The position numbers were made by a program, and so were the translations under genes. Below the pieces are notes generated by a model. That model did not search any database and had not been told where the DNA came from. It saw only the letters and a list, made by a program, of their open reading frames with translations. This document shows, one piece after another, positions 34,409-44,422 of a stretch of 64,000 nt of DNA. Source of the DNA: Thalassotalea euphylliae (GTDB lineage Bacteria; Pseudomonadota; Gammaproteobacteria; Enterobacterales; Alteromonadaceae); NCBI RefSeq assembly GCF_003390335.1, contig NZ_QUOU01000001.1, positions 3,410,001-3,474,000 of the forward strand, given 5' to 3'. Numbering within the stretch: position 1 is the stretch's first letter; each line of letters opens with the position of its first letter.

Positions 34409-34932
34409 GTGTGCTGAGTGGTCAATGAATATTGGCCACTTTTTTATAACATTTAACGAGACTCTCCTGACCGCTTTATCTCCACGAGACCAAGTGAAAC
34501 CAAGCAAAGTAAAGCGGAGCTAAATCAAGCACAAACTGGTCAATAAATAACATTAATCTACACTCTGTTTACAACTAATCGGTTACAATTTCACCGCTTT
34601 TTTTGGGGAAATAAGGCATAACAGGTTGAAATAACTGTTCTAGCGGTGAATCACTAAGGTATCTATGGGGTGTACTGTACTAACTTAGGTTGATGACCTC
34701 TGTTGTCGCGTCACATACCTACTGACTTATCCTCACATACTATAATTAATTTATTTAGTAGCGTTTCTTTAATACTGGAATGGCTAGCGCTCTTTACTTA
34801 GCGCGTGAATTGCACCAGCTGTGCAGCTAAGCAGTTCAGTTAAATAGAATGCAAGTCACCCTAGAAAGAAGCATTACTACTTAATACAAGCTCATTTATT
34901 TACAACAGACAACACAATAACTCAGGATAGTT
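34409..34932. other. Intergenic region before the chemoreceptor gene
   Basis: This 524-base region contains the VOC terminator (34417-34446) and a possible -10 TATAAT at 34741-34746 for the chemoreceptor. I see no gene or RNA family in the rest. Confidence 0.45.
34417..34446 (+). terminator. Terminator of the VOC gene
   Basis: A 10-bp stem (34417-34426 with 34431-34440; one T-G wobble) and four-base loop are followed by TTTTTT, nine bases after the VOC stop codon. Confidence 0.75.
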
Positions 34933-36819
34933 ATGCAAAAATTTAAATTGCACTTAATCGGCTCATTAGGTGTCATCATTATCGCGATTATTGCGCTATT
35001 GGTGGCTCTCAGTTACAGCGCATTCAAAAACGAGAGCGTTACCCTCAATAGAGCAATCTTAAAAGAGCAAAATGCCAATATTGAATCGGTACTGATAGAA
35101 AAGTTTAGCGCCTATAAAGACACGATTGCTGCAGTCAACTTAACCGATAGTGACGTGTTATCGAACACCCTATCAGCCAACCTTACCTCGCAATTAGCCA
35201 CCATTGAAAATATCCAACGCGATATTAGCGATGGTATTTATCTGTTTAGGGATAATGGTGATATCTACGACACAAAAGGTGAATTACAAAGCTTTAACGT
35301 AAAGCAACTTAGCCGAGAATATTACCGCGCTATTTTTGAACAGGGGCAAGAATTCTATATTTCTGCGCCTTTTAACTCTGCGGTATCGGGGGAGCAAGTA
35401 CTTGGTATGGCGCATAGAATTAATCGCTCATTTGCGATTCTTTCTAACATTAAGCTGGACGCAGTATTAGGCTCGCTTGCTGATTCCAAAACAATGTTTA
35501 TGTACACAGAGCAAGGCACTATTTTAGTTGCGCCCTACTCCGAATTTCTAGGCAAAAATATTTTTACCGAGCGCCCGCTTTATCGGCAGTTTGATCAACA
35601 AAACCCGATACTCTCATACTCTGCTAATGTCGCTGGTGATGACACCGATTTCACCGCATTTTGGACAACGCTAGAGGTTAACAACTGGTCTTTTGTTTCT
35701 TTTGTTAAAGACAGCGCCATTTCAGAAAAGGCAGACTCGCAACTCATTGTTGACTTAATCATTGGCTTAGTATGCTTAGTGATTGCTGTTGTTGTACTAC
35801 AGGTCTTGCTGCAAAAACTCGTACTAACGCCTGTGGGTGGTGCGCCTGCTGAGATTGAATCGCTAATGGCAAAAATGGCTTCGGGCGACTTTACCCAAAC
35901 ACTTGAGCAAACAGGTAAGGAAACGGGTATTTACCTATCGCTTGTGAATTTATCTAACCAACTCTCTGATTTGATCAGAAACTCGCACGCAATCTCTGAA
36001 AATGTGGCCTCAGCATCACAAGAACTAAATGCGGTAATGGGGCATACCTTAACCAATGCACAGCAAGAAATGACGCAGGTCGAACAAATATCGACAGCCA
36101 TTCATGAGCTTTCGTGCACCTCTAACGAAGTAAGTGACAAAGCCATTATTGCCGAAGAGCGAGCTAACGAGGCACAAGCCAATGTGGCAACGGGTAAAGC
36201 GACACTGGAAGAAAATATTATCTTATCCAGTAATATTGACGCATCGGTTGCGGAATCAGCACAGTTAACCCAAGAACTGCAAGACTTCGCCGTAGAAATT
36301 GGCAGCGTTACCGATGTTATTAACAGTATTTCCGAGCAAACGAACCTACTGGCGCTTAATGCTGCTATTGAGGCTGCTCGCGCAGGCGAACACGGGCGAG
36401 GCTTTGCGGTAGTTGCCGACGAAGTGCGAAACTTAGCGTCAAAAACACAAGAATCAACAGTGAGCATTCAAAACCTGATTGAAAAGCTGCAATCCCAATC
36501 ACAAAAAGCTAGCCAAAATATGGAACAAAATGTTGAGCTGATCGCAAAATCGGTAGTACTAGCAGACCAAATCAAAGTGGCGTTTGAAGATATCTCAACA
36601 GCGGTTGAATCTATTTCAGAGGTAAATACCTTAGTGGCAACTGCCTCACAAGAGCAGCAAAGTGTCACACAAGATATTTCGCGCACGACCACACAAGCGT
36701 TTGACTTAGTGCAGCAAAATGTTTCGGCCGTAAACCAAACCCTGCAAGCCTCTACAGAGCTTTCGCAGCTGTCAGAAGCACAAAAAACCGAGCTTTCGCA
36801 CTTTAAAGTGCAGCATTAG
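34933..36819 (+). CDS. Methyl-accepting chemotaxis protein with a Cache-type sensor
   Basis: The 628-residue chemoreceptor has an N-terminal transmembrane helix (residues 8-29), a periplasmic dCache-like sensor (about 30-270), a second helix (about 272-297), a linker that resembles but does not strictly match HAMP, and the cytoplasmic coiled coil with the signalling tip EQTNLLALNAAIEAARAGEHGRGFAVVADEVR near residue 470. It senses an unknown small molecule and drives CheA. The ATG at 34933 has AGGA six bases upstream. The stop codon (36817-36819) lies in the 8-bp target duplication of the IS256-family element, so the gene is intact. Confidence 0.9.
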   Translation: MQKFKLHLIGSLGVIIIAIIALLVALSYSAFKNESVTLNRAILKEQNANIESVLIEKFSAYKDTIAAVNLTDSDVLSNTLSANLTSQLATIENIQRDISDGIYLFRDNGDIYDTKGELQSFNVKQLSREYYRAIFEQGQEFYISAPFNSAVSGEQVLGMAHRINRSFAILSNIKLDAVLGSLADSKTMFMYTEQGTILVAPYSEFLGKNIFTERPLYRQFDQQNPILSYSANVAGDDTDFTAFWTTLEVNNWSFVSFVKDSAISEKADSQLIVDLIIGLVCLVIAVVVLQVLLQKLVLTPVGGAPAEIESLMAKMASGDFTQTLEQTGKETGIYLSLVNLSNQLSDLIRNSHAISENVASASQELNAVMGHTLTNAQQEMTQVEQISTAIHELSCTSNEVSDKAIIAEERANEAQANVATGKATLEENIILSSNIDASVAESAQLTQELQDFAVEIGSVTDVINSISEQTNLLALNAAIEAARAGEHGRGFAVVADEVRNLASKTQESTVSIQNLIEKLQSQSQKASQNMEQNVELIAKSVVLADQIKVAFEDISTAVESISEVNTLVATASQEQQSVTQDISRTTTQAFDLVQQNVSAVNQTLQASTELSQLSEAQKTELSHFKVQH

Positions 36820-36820
36820 G
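36813..36820. repeat. Left target-site duplication of the IS256 element
   Basis: GCATTAGG here is repeated at 38236-38243 on the other side of the element. It includes the stop codon of the chemoreceptor gene, so insertion took place exactly behind this gene. Confidence 0.85.
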
Positions 36821-36887
36821 GACTCTGTAACTAAATCTGTGTAACTGCCTATTATTAATACCCATATAGGGTTTAGGATAGGTAGTT

Positions 36888-38096
36888 ATGAACAAGAAAG
36901 AACTTGAAGTCTTTGCCAAGCAAGCGGCTAAATCCATCAAAACGGAAGCAGATTTAACGAACTTTCGTAAAATGCTTACCAAGGTAACGGTTGAAGCTGC
37001 GCTTAATGCGGAGCTGGATGAACACCTTGGTTATGTTCGTCATGAGCAATCCATCAACGATAATTCACGCAATGGCTATTCGCCCAAAACTATACGAACA
37101 GAAGATGGCGAGATTGATTTAGATACACCTCGTGATAGAGATTCTAGTTTTGAGCCTCAACTGGTTAAAAAGAATCAAACCCGCTTTACGTCAATGGATG
37201 ACAAGATTTTATATCTGTATTCCAAAGGCATGACGACTCGTGAAATCGTGTCCACATTCAAGGAAATGTACGATGCAGATGTTTCACCAACACTGATTTC
37301 TCGTGTGACTGATGCGGTTATCGCTCAAGTCGTCGAGTGGCAAGCCAGGCCGCTTGATGCTGTTTACCCAATCGTCTATCTCGACTGCTTGGTTGTAAAA
37401 ATACGCCAAGATAAGCAAGTCATCAACAAAGCCATTTACTTAGCCTTAGGCGTGAATATCGAAGGCCATAAAGAACTTCTAGGTATGTGGATATCAGAAA
37501 ACGAAGGCGCGAAGTTCTGGCTTAACGTATTAACGGAGCTTCAAAACCGTGGCGTCAAAGATATCCTTATCGCCTGTGTCGATGGCCTTAAAGGTTTCCC
37601 TGATGCAATTAATACCGTTTATCCTGACACACAAATTCAGCTTTGTATTGTTCATATGGTGCGTAATTCATTGAAGTTTGTGCCGTGGAAAGACTACAAA
37701 GCCATCACGGCTGATTTAAAGCGCATATACCAATCGGTAACTGAAGATGAAGCCTTAATGGCCTTAGAGCAGTTTGAGCAACGCTGGGACAGTAAATATC
37801 CCAATATCTCTCGCTCATGGCGAAATAACTGGCAAAACGTTAGTACCATCTTCAATTACCCTGAAGATATCAGAAAAGCTATTTACACCACCAACGCTAT
37901 TGAATCGCTGAACTCAGTTATACGTAAAGCCATTAAGAAACGTAAGCTGTTCCCACATGACGATTCGGCGAAAAAGGTGGTTTACTTAGCTATTGAGCAG
38001 GCATCTAAAAAATGGACGATGCCGATAAGAAATTGGAAATCGGCCTTAAATCGATTTATGATCGAATTCGAAGACCGATTAAAAGATGTTATTTAA
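36888..38096 (+). CDS. tnp: IS256-family DDE transposase
   Basis: The 402-residue transposase has the family N-terminus (FRKMLTKVTVEAALNAELDEHLGY) and a DDE catalytic core: the first Asp in YPIVYLDCLVVKIR (about residue 163), the second in ILIACVDGLKGFPDAI (about 228), and the Glu in TTNAIESLN (about 339). It is full length with a good ribosome site (AGGATAGG). The last codons fall in the 106-base tandem duplication; the original copy keeps the full frame. Confidence 0.95.
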   Translation: MNKKELEVFAKQAAKSIKTEADLTNFRKMLTKVTVEAALNAELDEHLGYVRHEQSINDNSRNGYSPKTIRTEDGEIDLDTPRDRDSSFEPQLVKKNQTRFTSMDDKILYLYSKGMTTREIVSTFKEMYDADVSPTLISRVTDAVIAQVVEWQARPLDAVYPIVYLDCLVVKIRQDKQVINKAIYLALGVNIEGHKELLGMWISENEGAKFWLNVLTELQNRGVKDILIACVDGLKGFPDAINTVYPDTQIQLCIVHMVRNSLKFVPWKDYKAITADLKRIYQSVTEDEALMALEQFEQRWDSKYPNISRSWRNNWQNVSTIFNYPEDIRKAIYTTNAIESLNSVIRKAIKKRKLFPHDDSAKKVVYLAIEQASKKWTMPIRNWKSALNRFMIEFEDRLKDVI

Positions 38097-38234
38097 AACT
38101 GGCAGTTACACAAAATGTGTTACAGGGTCGATAAGAAATTGGAAATCGGCCTTAAATCGATTTATGATCGAATTCGAAGACCGATTAAAAGATGTTATTT
38201 AAAACTGGCAGTTACACAAAATGTGTTACAGGGT
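38023..38234. repeat. 106-bp tandem duplication of the IS256 right end
   Basis: Bases 38023-38128 are repeated at 38129-38234 with no visible difference, joined by a two-base CG. Each copy includes the last 70 bases of the transposase frame and the complete right inverted repeat. The 8-bp target duplication sits outside the second copy. Confidence 0.9.
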
Positions 38235-38235
38235 C

Positions 38236-38243
38236 GCATTAGG
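38236..38243. repeat. Right target-site duplication of the IS256 element
   Basis: GCATTAGG matches the copy at 36813-36820. It lies outside the second right inverted repeat, so the outer one is the functional boundary or the duplication came later. Confidence 0.85.
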
Positions 38244-38357
38244 TAGCTAAATATTCACTAATGAGATGTTTGCTGGCTTGCATATTTGTTAGTCACAAAC
38301 ATCTTGATTGAAGCCAATAAGTAACCTTTAAACACACTAAGGTTTCTATCTGAATAC

Positions 38358-38385
38358 AAAAAGCGAACCAACTGGTTCGCTTTTT
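38358..38385. terminator. Bidirectional terminator downstream of HerA gene
   Basis: AAAAAGCGAACCA (38358-38370) and its complement up to 38385 form a stem with a small loop and runs of A and T on both sides, so it can end transcription from both the HerA operon and, before IS insertion, the chemoreceptor gene. Confidence 0.8.
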
Positions 38386-38426
38386 CACTACTATAACAGT
38401 CAAATAAACTGGAAACTGCTATTATG

Positions 38427-40145
38427 CTATGCGCCCCATGTCTTTATCAGAGATTCAAAGGCAACATCTTTCCACTCATCGCGCCACTCATCAAGATACT
38501 TAATATCAGTTGAAGACGGTGGTAAGTCACACTTATCCACTTTAATGAGAGACGGTACAGAAACGGCTTCCCCTATGAGTAATGCCTCACCTTCTGTCAA
38601 GGAAGGTAATATATTGGTGATATCGCCAACAGTGTCGGGTAACAAACGTTTAACAAAATTCTGATCATCTTTATTTGTTAGCCTCATGGAAATAAAGCTA
38701 CTACATTGAGAAAAGATTGTTTCAGAAATCTCTGATGGCCTCTGACTTGCCAATAGAAGAGTTACACCATACTTTCTTCCTTCTTTTGCAATTCTTTCTA
38801 TTGCTTCTTTAGAGGCTCTATATTTGCTTAATCCACTTTTAGGCGCATATTTGTGTGCCTCTTCATATACTACCAGTATTGGAGCATTCTGCTCTTTCCC
38901 TACTTTTTGCCTAAATTTTCTGTTGTAATACCCAACTTCAAATATAAGCCTTGAAATTAGAGATACACATATACTTAAAACTTCAAATGGAATTCCACTA
39001 ACATCGAAAATAGTAACATTTGCTCTAGAAACATCTTTGTAACCAGTTATAGACTGTATAGTATCTTCAAATGTGACACCTTTAGTTTTAGTTCCCACCA
39101 AAAAATCTAAGCGTTTATCATATATTTTATTTTCTAATCGATTAATAAAATTAATCAACTTACCGTTTAAAGTACCTGTGGCAGAAGTTCCTTTGGGAAT
39201 AAGCTCTCCTTTAAACAAGCGATGAGCAGTCTCTTCACCAAATACGAATTCATCTCCGTCAACCCAGTTTATATTGTTTTCTTTGTCTTTTTTTTCATTG
39301 TTTCGATTTTTTATATAGTTCAAGACTTCTTCAATATCGAAATATAGAGGAGAATCATAATGAACCCGCTCTTTCGCACTAGGATCACCAGAAAAATTAT
39401 GTTTTTTATTTAAAACAATAGCCTCTCTAAACACATTTCTCTGGTTGTGATCATTAGCGTCTGTATCTAAGAATAACTCTTCCAACTCTTCACTATTTAA
39501 CAACCAATAAGGAAGTATTAATTGCTCTACCCCCAACAAATTTGCTGATGGAAAAGCAGAGCTATACTCTGAGTGAATATCAAAAATTGCAATATGAGAG
39601 TTATTTAATCCATCATATTCTTTACTTTTAACTTCTGTCGCTTTTTGAAGGATTTTAGCCACCGTATGCGACTTTCCAGAACCACTAGAGCCCACGATAG
39701 CAATATGTTTATTGAAAAATCGGTTACCATTTACAGGCACTAAAATATCACTATTTAAGGATAATGAAGAAAAAGTAAACCTCTCATTCTCCGTTACGCT
39801 ACTTTCATAAATAGTTTTTATATCTTCTAACTTCGCAGGCTCTACTTTTTTGGGTGGTAACGCAAGAGAATCACCTCCTCTATAAAACTTCCCATCCTTA
39901 ACTAGACCTATGGGACTGGCGTCTATAACGTAGTTGGGGTCGCCTCCATTTTCATCTGCGACGATTGAAAAATTTTCAATAATTGCAAGTAGTGCTACTT
40001 CATCGTTATCTGATATTCGAAGGTAAGAACCAACCTTTAATTTTTCTTCAGCAATTTTAAACTCCTCGAGCTTATCTACTGAAACCTTAACCTTATTGGG
40101 GCTAACTGATATTACTTCTGCATTAACTTCTGCATTACTAGACAT
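38427..40145 (-). CDS. HerA-like ATPase of an anti-phage cassette
   Basis: The 572-residue HerA/DUF87 ATPase has an N-terminal HAS-barrel-like domain (residues 1-110), Walker A GSSGSGKSHT near residue 153, Walker B VVYEEAHKYAPK near residue 415 and the arginine-finger/sensor region LLLASQRPSEISETIFSQC. HerA hexamers act as DNA translocases. Coupled to DUF4297 genes they form an anti-phage system. The ATG overlaps the upstream stop codon (TAATG). Base composition is clearly more AT-rich than the flanking genes, consistent with recent acquisition. Confidence 0.85.
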   Translation of the reverse strand: MSSNAEVNAEVISVSPNKVKVSVDKLEEFKIAEEKLKVGSYLRISDNDEVALLAIIENFSIVADENGGDPNYVIDASPIGLVKDGKFYRGGDSLALPPKKVEPAKLEDIKTIYESSVTENERFTFSSLSLNSDILVPVNGNRFFNKHIAIVGSSGSGKSHTVAKILQKATEVKSKEYDGLNNSHIAIFDIHSEYSSAFPSANLLGVEQLILPYWLLNSEELEELFLDTDANDHNQRNVFREAIVLNKKHNFSGDPSAKERVHYDSPLYFDIEEVLNYIKNRNNEKKDKENNINWVDGDEFVFGEETAHRLFKGELIPKGTSATGTLNGKLINFINRLENKIYDKRLDFLVGTKTKGVTFEDTIQSITGYKDVSRANVTIFDVSGIPFEVLSICVSLISRLIFEVGYYNRKFRQKVGKEQNAPILVVYEEAHKYAPKSGLSKYRASKEAIERIAKEGRKYGVTLLLASQRPSEISETIFSQCSSFISMRLTNKDDQNFVKRLLPDTVGDITNILPSLTEGEALLIGEAVSVPSLIKVDKCDLPPSSTDIKYLDEWRDEWKDVAFESLIKTWGA

Positions 40146-41338
40146 TAGACTAAATCACTTATATCTGAAAACTCAAAAACTTGAAGCTTTGTGTTTTTTA
40201 TCCCTGCATCAAACTTAATAGATAACTCATTGTCTTTGGTAAAGAACTGATAAAGCTCAACCCTAGATTTCGCTGAATTTACAGCTTGTACAAGATCCTG
40301 TTCAGTTTCTATATATTGAAATTTAATATCTATATCCGATTTTGCTCGACTGAGCGTTTCTACACAAAAATCACTCCCATAATAGTTATATCCATCAACG
40401 AAATTTAACCCTTCGTTATACAACTCTTTTTTTATAGAGTGCAGAAAACACTGCTCCTGATTATAGAGATAGATATAGGGTGAGTATGGAGTAGGACTTC
40501 TTTTAGAAAGACTTGCCCAATTTTTCTGGATTGTATAAATACACTCTTTTATTTCTGCGATATTACTGGCACTACTGACATCTATCATGAAAAACCGATC
40601 GTATGCTTGCGTGTTAAGAGATCGAGGAAAAAGGTCTGACTTTATTTTTTTAAGGTATTCAGTACGTCCTCTAAACTTATATAACCAAGAGTTGAACAAT
40701 GCTTTTTTGTTATCTATTTTGCGGAGAAATTCTGCCTTTGTTATAACACGGTTTTGTTGATCACATGCTAATTTTGCAATGACAGAAAAGGCTGAATTGT
40801 AGTAGTAATGCGACGCCTCTTCTTTAGTACAATTAAATATTTCAACTATTTTCTTGATAACACTTTCATTTTGCTCATCAAAGCTTTTGGCATTGATATC
40901 AAGTTTTAATCTATCAATAAAACTCTTCAAATCATCATCTGACAATCCTAATTCAACGTGTTCTTCATATCGGATTTTATCTTTCGTATGAGATAAAAAC
41001 TTCTCTTTTAAAAATTCGACAGAAATGCAGTCGGACAACTTTTCATGACCATCTTTATAGTGACCATATAAATAGTATGTTACATCTGCATTTCTATTAC
41101 TCGAAAAATGCTGAAGCATAAACCTAATTGGTTTGGCTATAACAGAATGATTATATGATGACTTTTCATAATATTTGCACTGAATAGCACTTAACTCTCC
41201 GCCTTGAGAAACATCAACATCTTCAACCCCTTCAACCTCAATTGAATCGGTATCACAGTTAAGAGATAAAATTTCAAAAATTGACTTATCAAACTGATAG
41301 CAATACCCCCTAATGGTATCTACTGCGCTTCTATCCAA
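40145..41338 (-). CDS. DUF4297-type nuclease partner of HerA
   Basis: The 397-residue protein starts with a DUF4297-like PD-(D/E)XK nuclease: GYCYQFDKSIFEIL, Glu34, EDVD at 39-42 and Q53-C-K55 in AIQCKYYE form the metal site. The remainder is a polar C-terminal region (HFSSNRNADVTYYLYGHYKDGHEKL). A TTG at 41338 is the likely start, with a GAGGAG site six bases upstream. HerA-DUF4297 pairs were shown to protect against phage and to cut DNA. The gene stops on the HerA start codon, so both are one operon, and the pair sits 150 bases downstream of gcvP. Confidence 0.8.
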   Translation of the reverse strand: MDRSAVDTIRGYCYQFDKSIFEILSLNCDTDSIEVEGVEDVDVSQGGELSAIQCKYYEKSSYNHSVIAKPIRFMLQHFSSNRNADVTYYLYGHYKDGHEKLSDCISVEFLKEKFLSHTKDKIRYEEHVELGLSDDDLKSFIDRLKLDINAKSFDEQNESVIKKIVEIFNCTKEEASHYYYNSAFSVIAKLACDQQNRVITKAEFLRKIDNKKALFNSWLYKFRGRTEYLKKIKSDLFPRSLNTQAYDRFFMIDVSSASNIAEIKECIYTIQKNWASLSKRSPTPYSPYIYLYNQEQCFLHSIKKELYNEGLNFVDGYNYYGSDFCVETLSRAKSDIDIKFQYIETEQDLVQAVNSAKSRVELYQFFTKDNELSIKFDAGIKNTKLQVFEFSDISDLV

Positions 41339-41401
41339 TATAACTCCTCATTAATTTATTAACTGCATTATTAGACTAGTGTCGCATTGTGGGCTCAGCC
41401 C

Positions 41402-41425
41402 AAAAGGTGGTTGAAGCCACCTTTT
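41402..41425 (-). terminator. gcvP terminator
   Basis: A 9-bp stem AAAAGGTGG/CCACCTTTT (41402-41410 with 41417-41425) and six-base loop lie about 63 bases behind the gcvP stop; on the minus strand it ends in TTTT. Confidence 0.7.
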
Positions 41426-41488
41426 AGCACTTACCAATCAATAATTTAATTCAATTCACAAACTTTATTAAACATCGACAATATTCAA

Positions 41489-44392
41489 CTACTCTTTATA
41501 GCTCTCAACACTCGGGCAAGAACACACTAAGTTGCGATCGCCATAAACATCATCAATACGATTAACTGTAGGCCAGAATTTGTTAGCTGCTGCCGCTGGC
41601 ACTGGGAATACCGCTTCTGCGACTGTGTAGGCTCTATCCCAACCAGCGTCAGTGATATCAGCAAGTGTGTGCGGTGCGTTATGCAGCGGGTTGTCTTCTA
41701 CTGTCCATTCGCCCTGCTCGACTTTGCGGATTTCATCGCGAATGCACACCATAGCTTCAATAAAGCGATCGATTTCGACTTTGCTTTCTGATTCGGTTGG
41801 TTCAATCATTAGCGTGCCAGCTACTGGGAAGGACATAGTTGGTGCGTGGAAGCCATAGTCCATTAAACGCTTAGCCACGTCCATTTCGGTAATGCCAGAC
41901 GCTTCTTTTAACGGGCGCATATCCACAATACATTCATGGGCAACACGGCCATTTGCACCAGTGTACAGAATTGGGAAGTGCTCGCTTAGCTTCTTCGCTA
42001 AGTAGTTAGCGTTAGTGATGGCGTATTTCGTTGAATCGGTTACACCTTTTTTACCTAACATGGCGATGTACAAGTAAGAAATACATAAAATACCCGCTGA
42101 GCCAAATGGCGCAGCAGAAACTGCATCGTTACCTTGCGTGCTTTCTTTTACGCTCACTAATGGGTGATCTGGTAAGAAAGGTGCCAAGTGCGATTTTACA
42201 CCGATTGGTCCCATACCTGGGCCACCGCCGCCGTGTGGAATAGCGAAGGTTTTGTGCAGGTTTAAGTGCGAAACGTCAGCGCCGATAAAGCCCGGCGAGG
42301 TAATACCAACTTGGGCGTTCATATTGGCGCCATCTAGGTATACTTGACCTCCGTTGGCGTGAACCACTTCACAAATTTCGCGTACCGTTTCTTCGTAAAC
42401 ACCGTGCGTTGACGGGTAAGTGATCATGATACACGATAAGTTTTCCGCCATTTCTTCCGCTTTCGCTTTCAGATCGGCCATATCCACGTTACCGTTTTTA
42501 TCGCAATCAACCACAACCACCTTCATACCCACCATTTGCGCCGACGCTGGGTTAGTGCCGTGCGCTGATGATGGAATCAAACAGATATTACGGTGTCCTT
42601 CGCCGCGACTTTGGTGATATTTGTGAATCGCGATTAAACCTGCGTATTCACCTTGTGCGCCTGAGTTTGGCTGCATTGAAATATCGTCATATCCGGTTAA
42701 CTCTACTAACCACTCGCCTAGTTCGCCGATCATTTCTGCGTAGCCTTGTGCTTGGTCAACGGGCGCAAATGGGTGCATATTGGCAAATTCTGGCCATGAC
42801 ACCGGGATCATTTGTGCTGTCGCGTTAAGCTTCATGGTACAAGAGCCTAACGAAATCATTGAATGGTTAAGCGCTAAGTCTTTGTTTTCTAATTTTTTGA
42901 TATAGCGAAGCATTTCAGTTTCGCTATGGTACGAATTAAATACTGGGTGCGTAAGAATGTCAGACTCACGCACTAATTCCGCAGGAATTGACGAGTGGCC
43001 ACAGTCAACGATTTTCACGTCTAGCGCTGCCACGTCTAATCCATGACCTTCGCCAAGTAGAACATCAAACAATACCGCAACGTCTTCGCGTGTCGTAGTT
43101 TCATCTAGCGATACTGAAATTTGACCGTCAACGTCAGTACGTAAGTTAATGTCTGCCGCTAATGCGCGAGCAACGATCTCAGCTTTGTTTTCAACGTTAA
43201 ACGTTAAGGTATCAAAGTAATTAACGTGAATTGCTTGCAAGCCTTTAGTTGCTGTACCTAAACATAAAATGTCGGTTAAACGGTGAATGCGACTAGCAAT
43301 GGTTTTTAACCCTTGAGGACCATGGTAAACCGCGTAAAACGCTGCCATATTGGCAAGTAATACTTGTGCAGTACAAATATTTGAGTTCGCTTTTTCGCGG
43401 CGAATATGTTGCTCTCGGGTTTGCATTGCCATACGCAGTGCTTGGTTGCCACGCGTATCTTTTGAGACACCAATAATACGACCCGGCATTGAGCGCTTAT
43501 ACTTGTCTGATGTCGTGAAGAACGCCGCGTGTGGACCACCGTAGCCCATCGGCACACCAAAACGTTGGCTTGAGCCAATCACTACGTCTGCTCCTAACTC
43601 GCCCGGTGCTTTGAGTAGTACCAAGCTCATAATGTCTGCCGCTACCGCCACAATACCTTTTTTCGCTTGCACCGCTTCAATTAGTGGGCGGATATCAACA
43701 ACTTCACCGGTTGCTGTTGGGTATTGCAGTAATGCACCGAAGACATCGTGCTCACCGACAGTAGCCGCAGGCGCTACGATGATGTCAAAACCAAAGAATT
43801 CCGCACGGTTTTTTACGACGGAAATCGTTTGCGGGTACACTTCTTGAGCAACAAAGAATGCGTTTGATTTTTTATTTTTGGAAACGCGTTTTGCCAATGC
43901 CATGGCTTCAGCGGCTGCGGTACCTTCGTCAAGCAATGAGGCAGATGCTAAGTCTAAACCGGTTAGGTCTAAACACATTTGTTGGTAGTTAAGTAAAGAT
44001 TCTAAACGGCCTTGCGCAATTTCTGGTTGGTATGGCGTGTACGCGGTATACCAGCCAGGGTTTTCCAATACGTTACGCAAAATCACATTGGGTGTAAGCG
44101 TTGGGTAGTAGCCTAAACCGATGTACGAAGTATTCACTTTGTTTTTGCTAGCAACCGCTTTTAAGTCGGCTAGCGCTTTCACTTCTGTTTTGCTTTCTTC
44201 AATCGCTGGCAAGTCTGCTAGGCGAATATCGTTGGGGACAATTTCGTCAATTAGCGCGTCTACCGATTCAGCGCCAATATCGGCAAGCATTGCCTTGGTT
44301 TGCGCTTCATCAGGACCAATGTGGCGACGAATAAAATCTTGAGTTTGTTCTAAATCACTTAGCGTTACTTGTGCTTGGGATTGAGTAGTCAT
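41489..44392 (-). CDS. gcvP: Glycine dehydrogenase (decarboxylating), P protein
   Basis: The protein of about 967 residues is the P protein of the glycine cleavage system: it decarboxylates glycine with pyridoxal phosphate and transfers the aminomethyl group to the H-protein lipoyl arm. The PLP lysine is in HLNLHKTFAIPHGGGGPG near residue 709; the N-terminal part shows FIRRHIGPDEAQ. The GTG four codons upstream (44404) is less likely than ATG 44392. The gene is last in gcvT-gcvH-gcvP. A terminator-like hairpin lies between gcvH and gcvP. Confidence 0.97.
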   Translation of the reverse strand: MTTQSQAQVTLSDLEQTQDFIRRHIGPDEAQTKAMLADIGAESVDALIDEIVPNDIRLADLPAIEESKTEVKALADLKAVASKNKVNTSYIGLGYYPTLTPNVILRNVLENPGWYTAYTPYQPEIAQGRLESLLNYQQMCLDLTGLDLASASLLDEGTAAAEAMALAKRVSKNKKSNAFFVAQEVYPQTISVVKNRAEFFGFDIIVAPAATVGEHDVFGALLQYPTATGEVVDIRPLIEAVQAKKGIVAVAADIMSLVLLKAPGELGADVVIGSSQRFGVPMGYGGPHAAFFTTSDKYKRSMPGRIIGVSKDTRGNQALRMAMQTREQHIRREKANSNICTAQVLLANMAAFYAVYHGPQGLKTIASRIHRLTDILCLGTATKGLQAIHVNYFDTLTFNVENKAEIVARALAADINLRTDVDGQISVSLDETTTREDVAVLFDVLLGEGHGLDVAALDVKIVDCGHSSIPAELVRESDILTHPVFNSYHSETEMLRYIKKLENKDLALNHSMISLGSCTMKLNATAQMIPVSWPEFANMHPFAPVDQAQGYAEMIGELGEWLVELTGYDDISMQPNSGAQGEYAGLIAIHKYHQSRGEGHRNICLIPSSAHGTNPASAQMVGMKVVVVDCDKNGNVDMADLKAKAEEMAENLSCIMITYPSTHGVYEETVREICEVVHANGGQVYLDGANMNAQVGITSPGFIGADVSHLNLHKTFAIPHGGGGPGMGPIGVKSHLAPFLPDHPLVSVKESTQGNDAVSAAPFGSAGILCISYLYIAMLGKKGVTDSTKYAITNANYLAKKLSEHFPILYTGANGRVAHECIVDMRPLKEASGITEMDVAKRLMDYGFHAPTMSFPVAGTLMIEPTESESKVEIDRFIEAMVCIRDEIRKVEQGEWTVEDNPLHNAPHTLADITDAGWDRAYTVAEAVFPVPAAAANKFWPTVNRIDDVYGDRNLVCSCPSVESYKE

Positions 44393-44422
44393 AAACAGCT
44401 TCACTAAAATTTGCGTACGTAT

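Larger units (their letters stand above)
36821..38235 (+). mobile_element. IS256-family insertion sequence with duplicated right end
   Basis: The element is flanked by the 8-bp direct repeat GCATTAGG and has 29-bp imperfect inverted repeats at 36821-36849 and 38207-38235. A second, inner copy of the right repeat lies at 38101-38129 because the last 106 bases are tandemly duplicated. Without this duplication the element is 1309 bp, the usual size of IS256 members. It encodes one complete transposase. The 8-bp duplication agrees with the 8-9 bp typical of the family. Confidence 0.92.
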
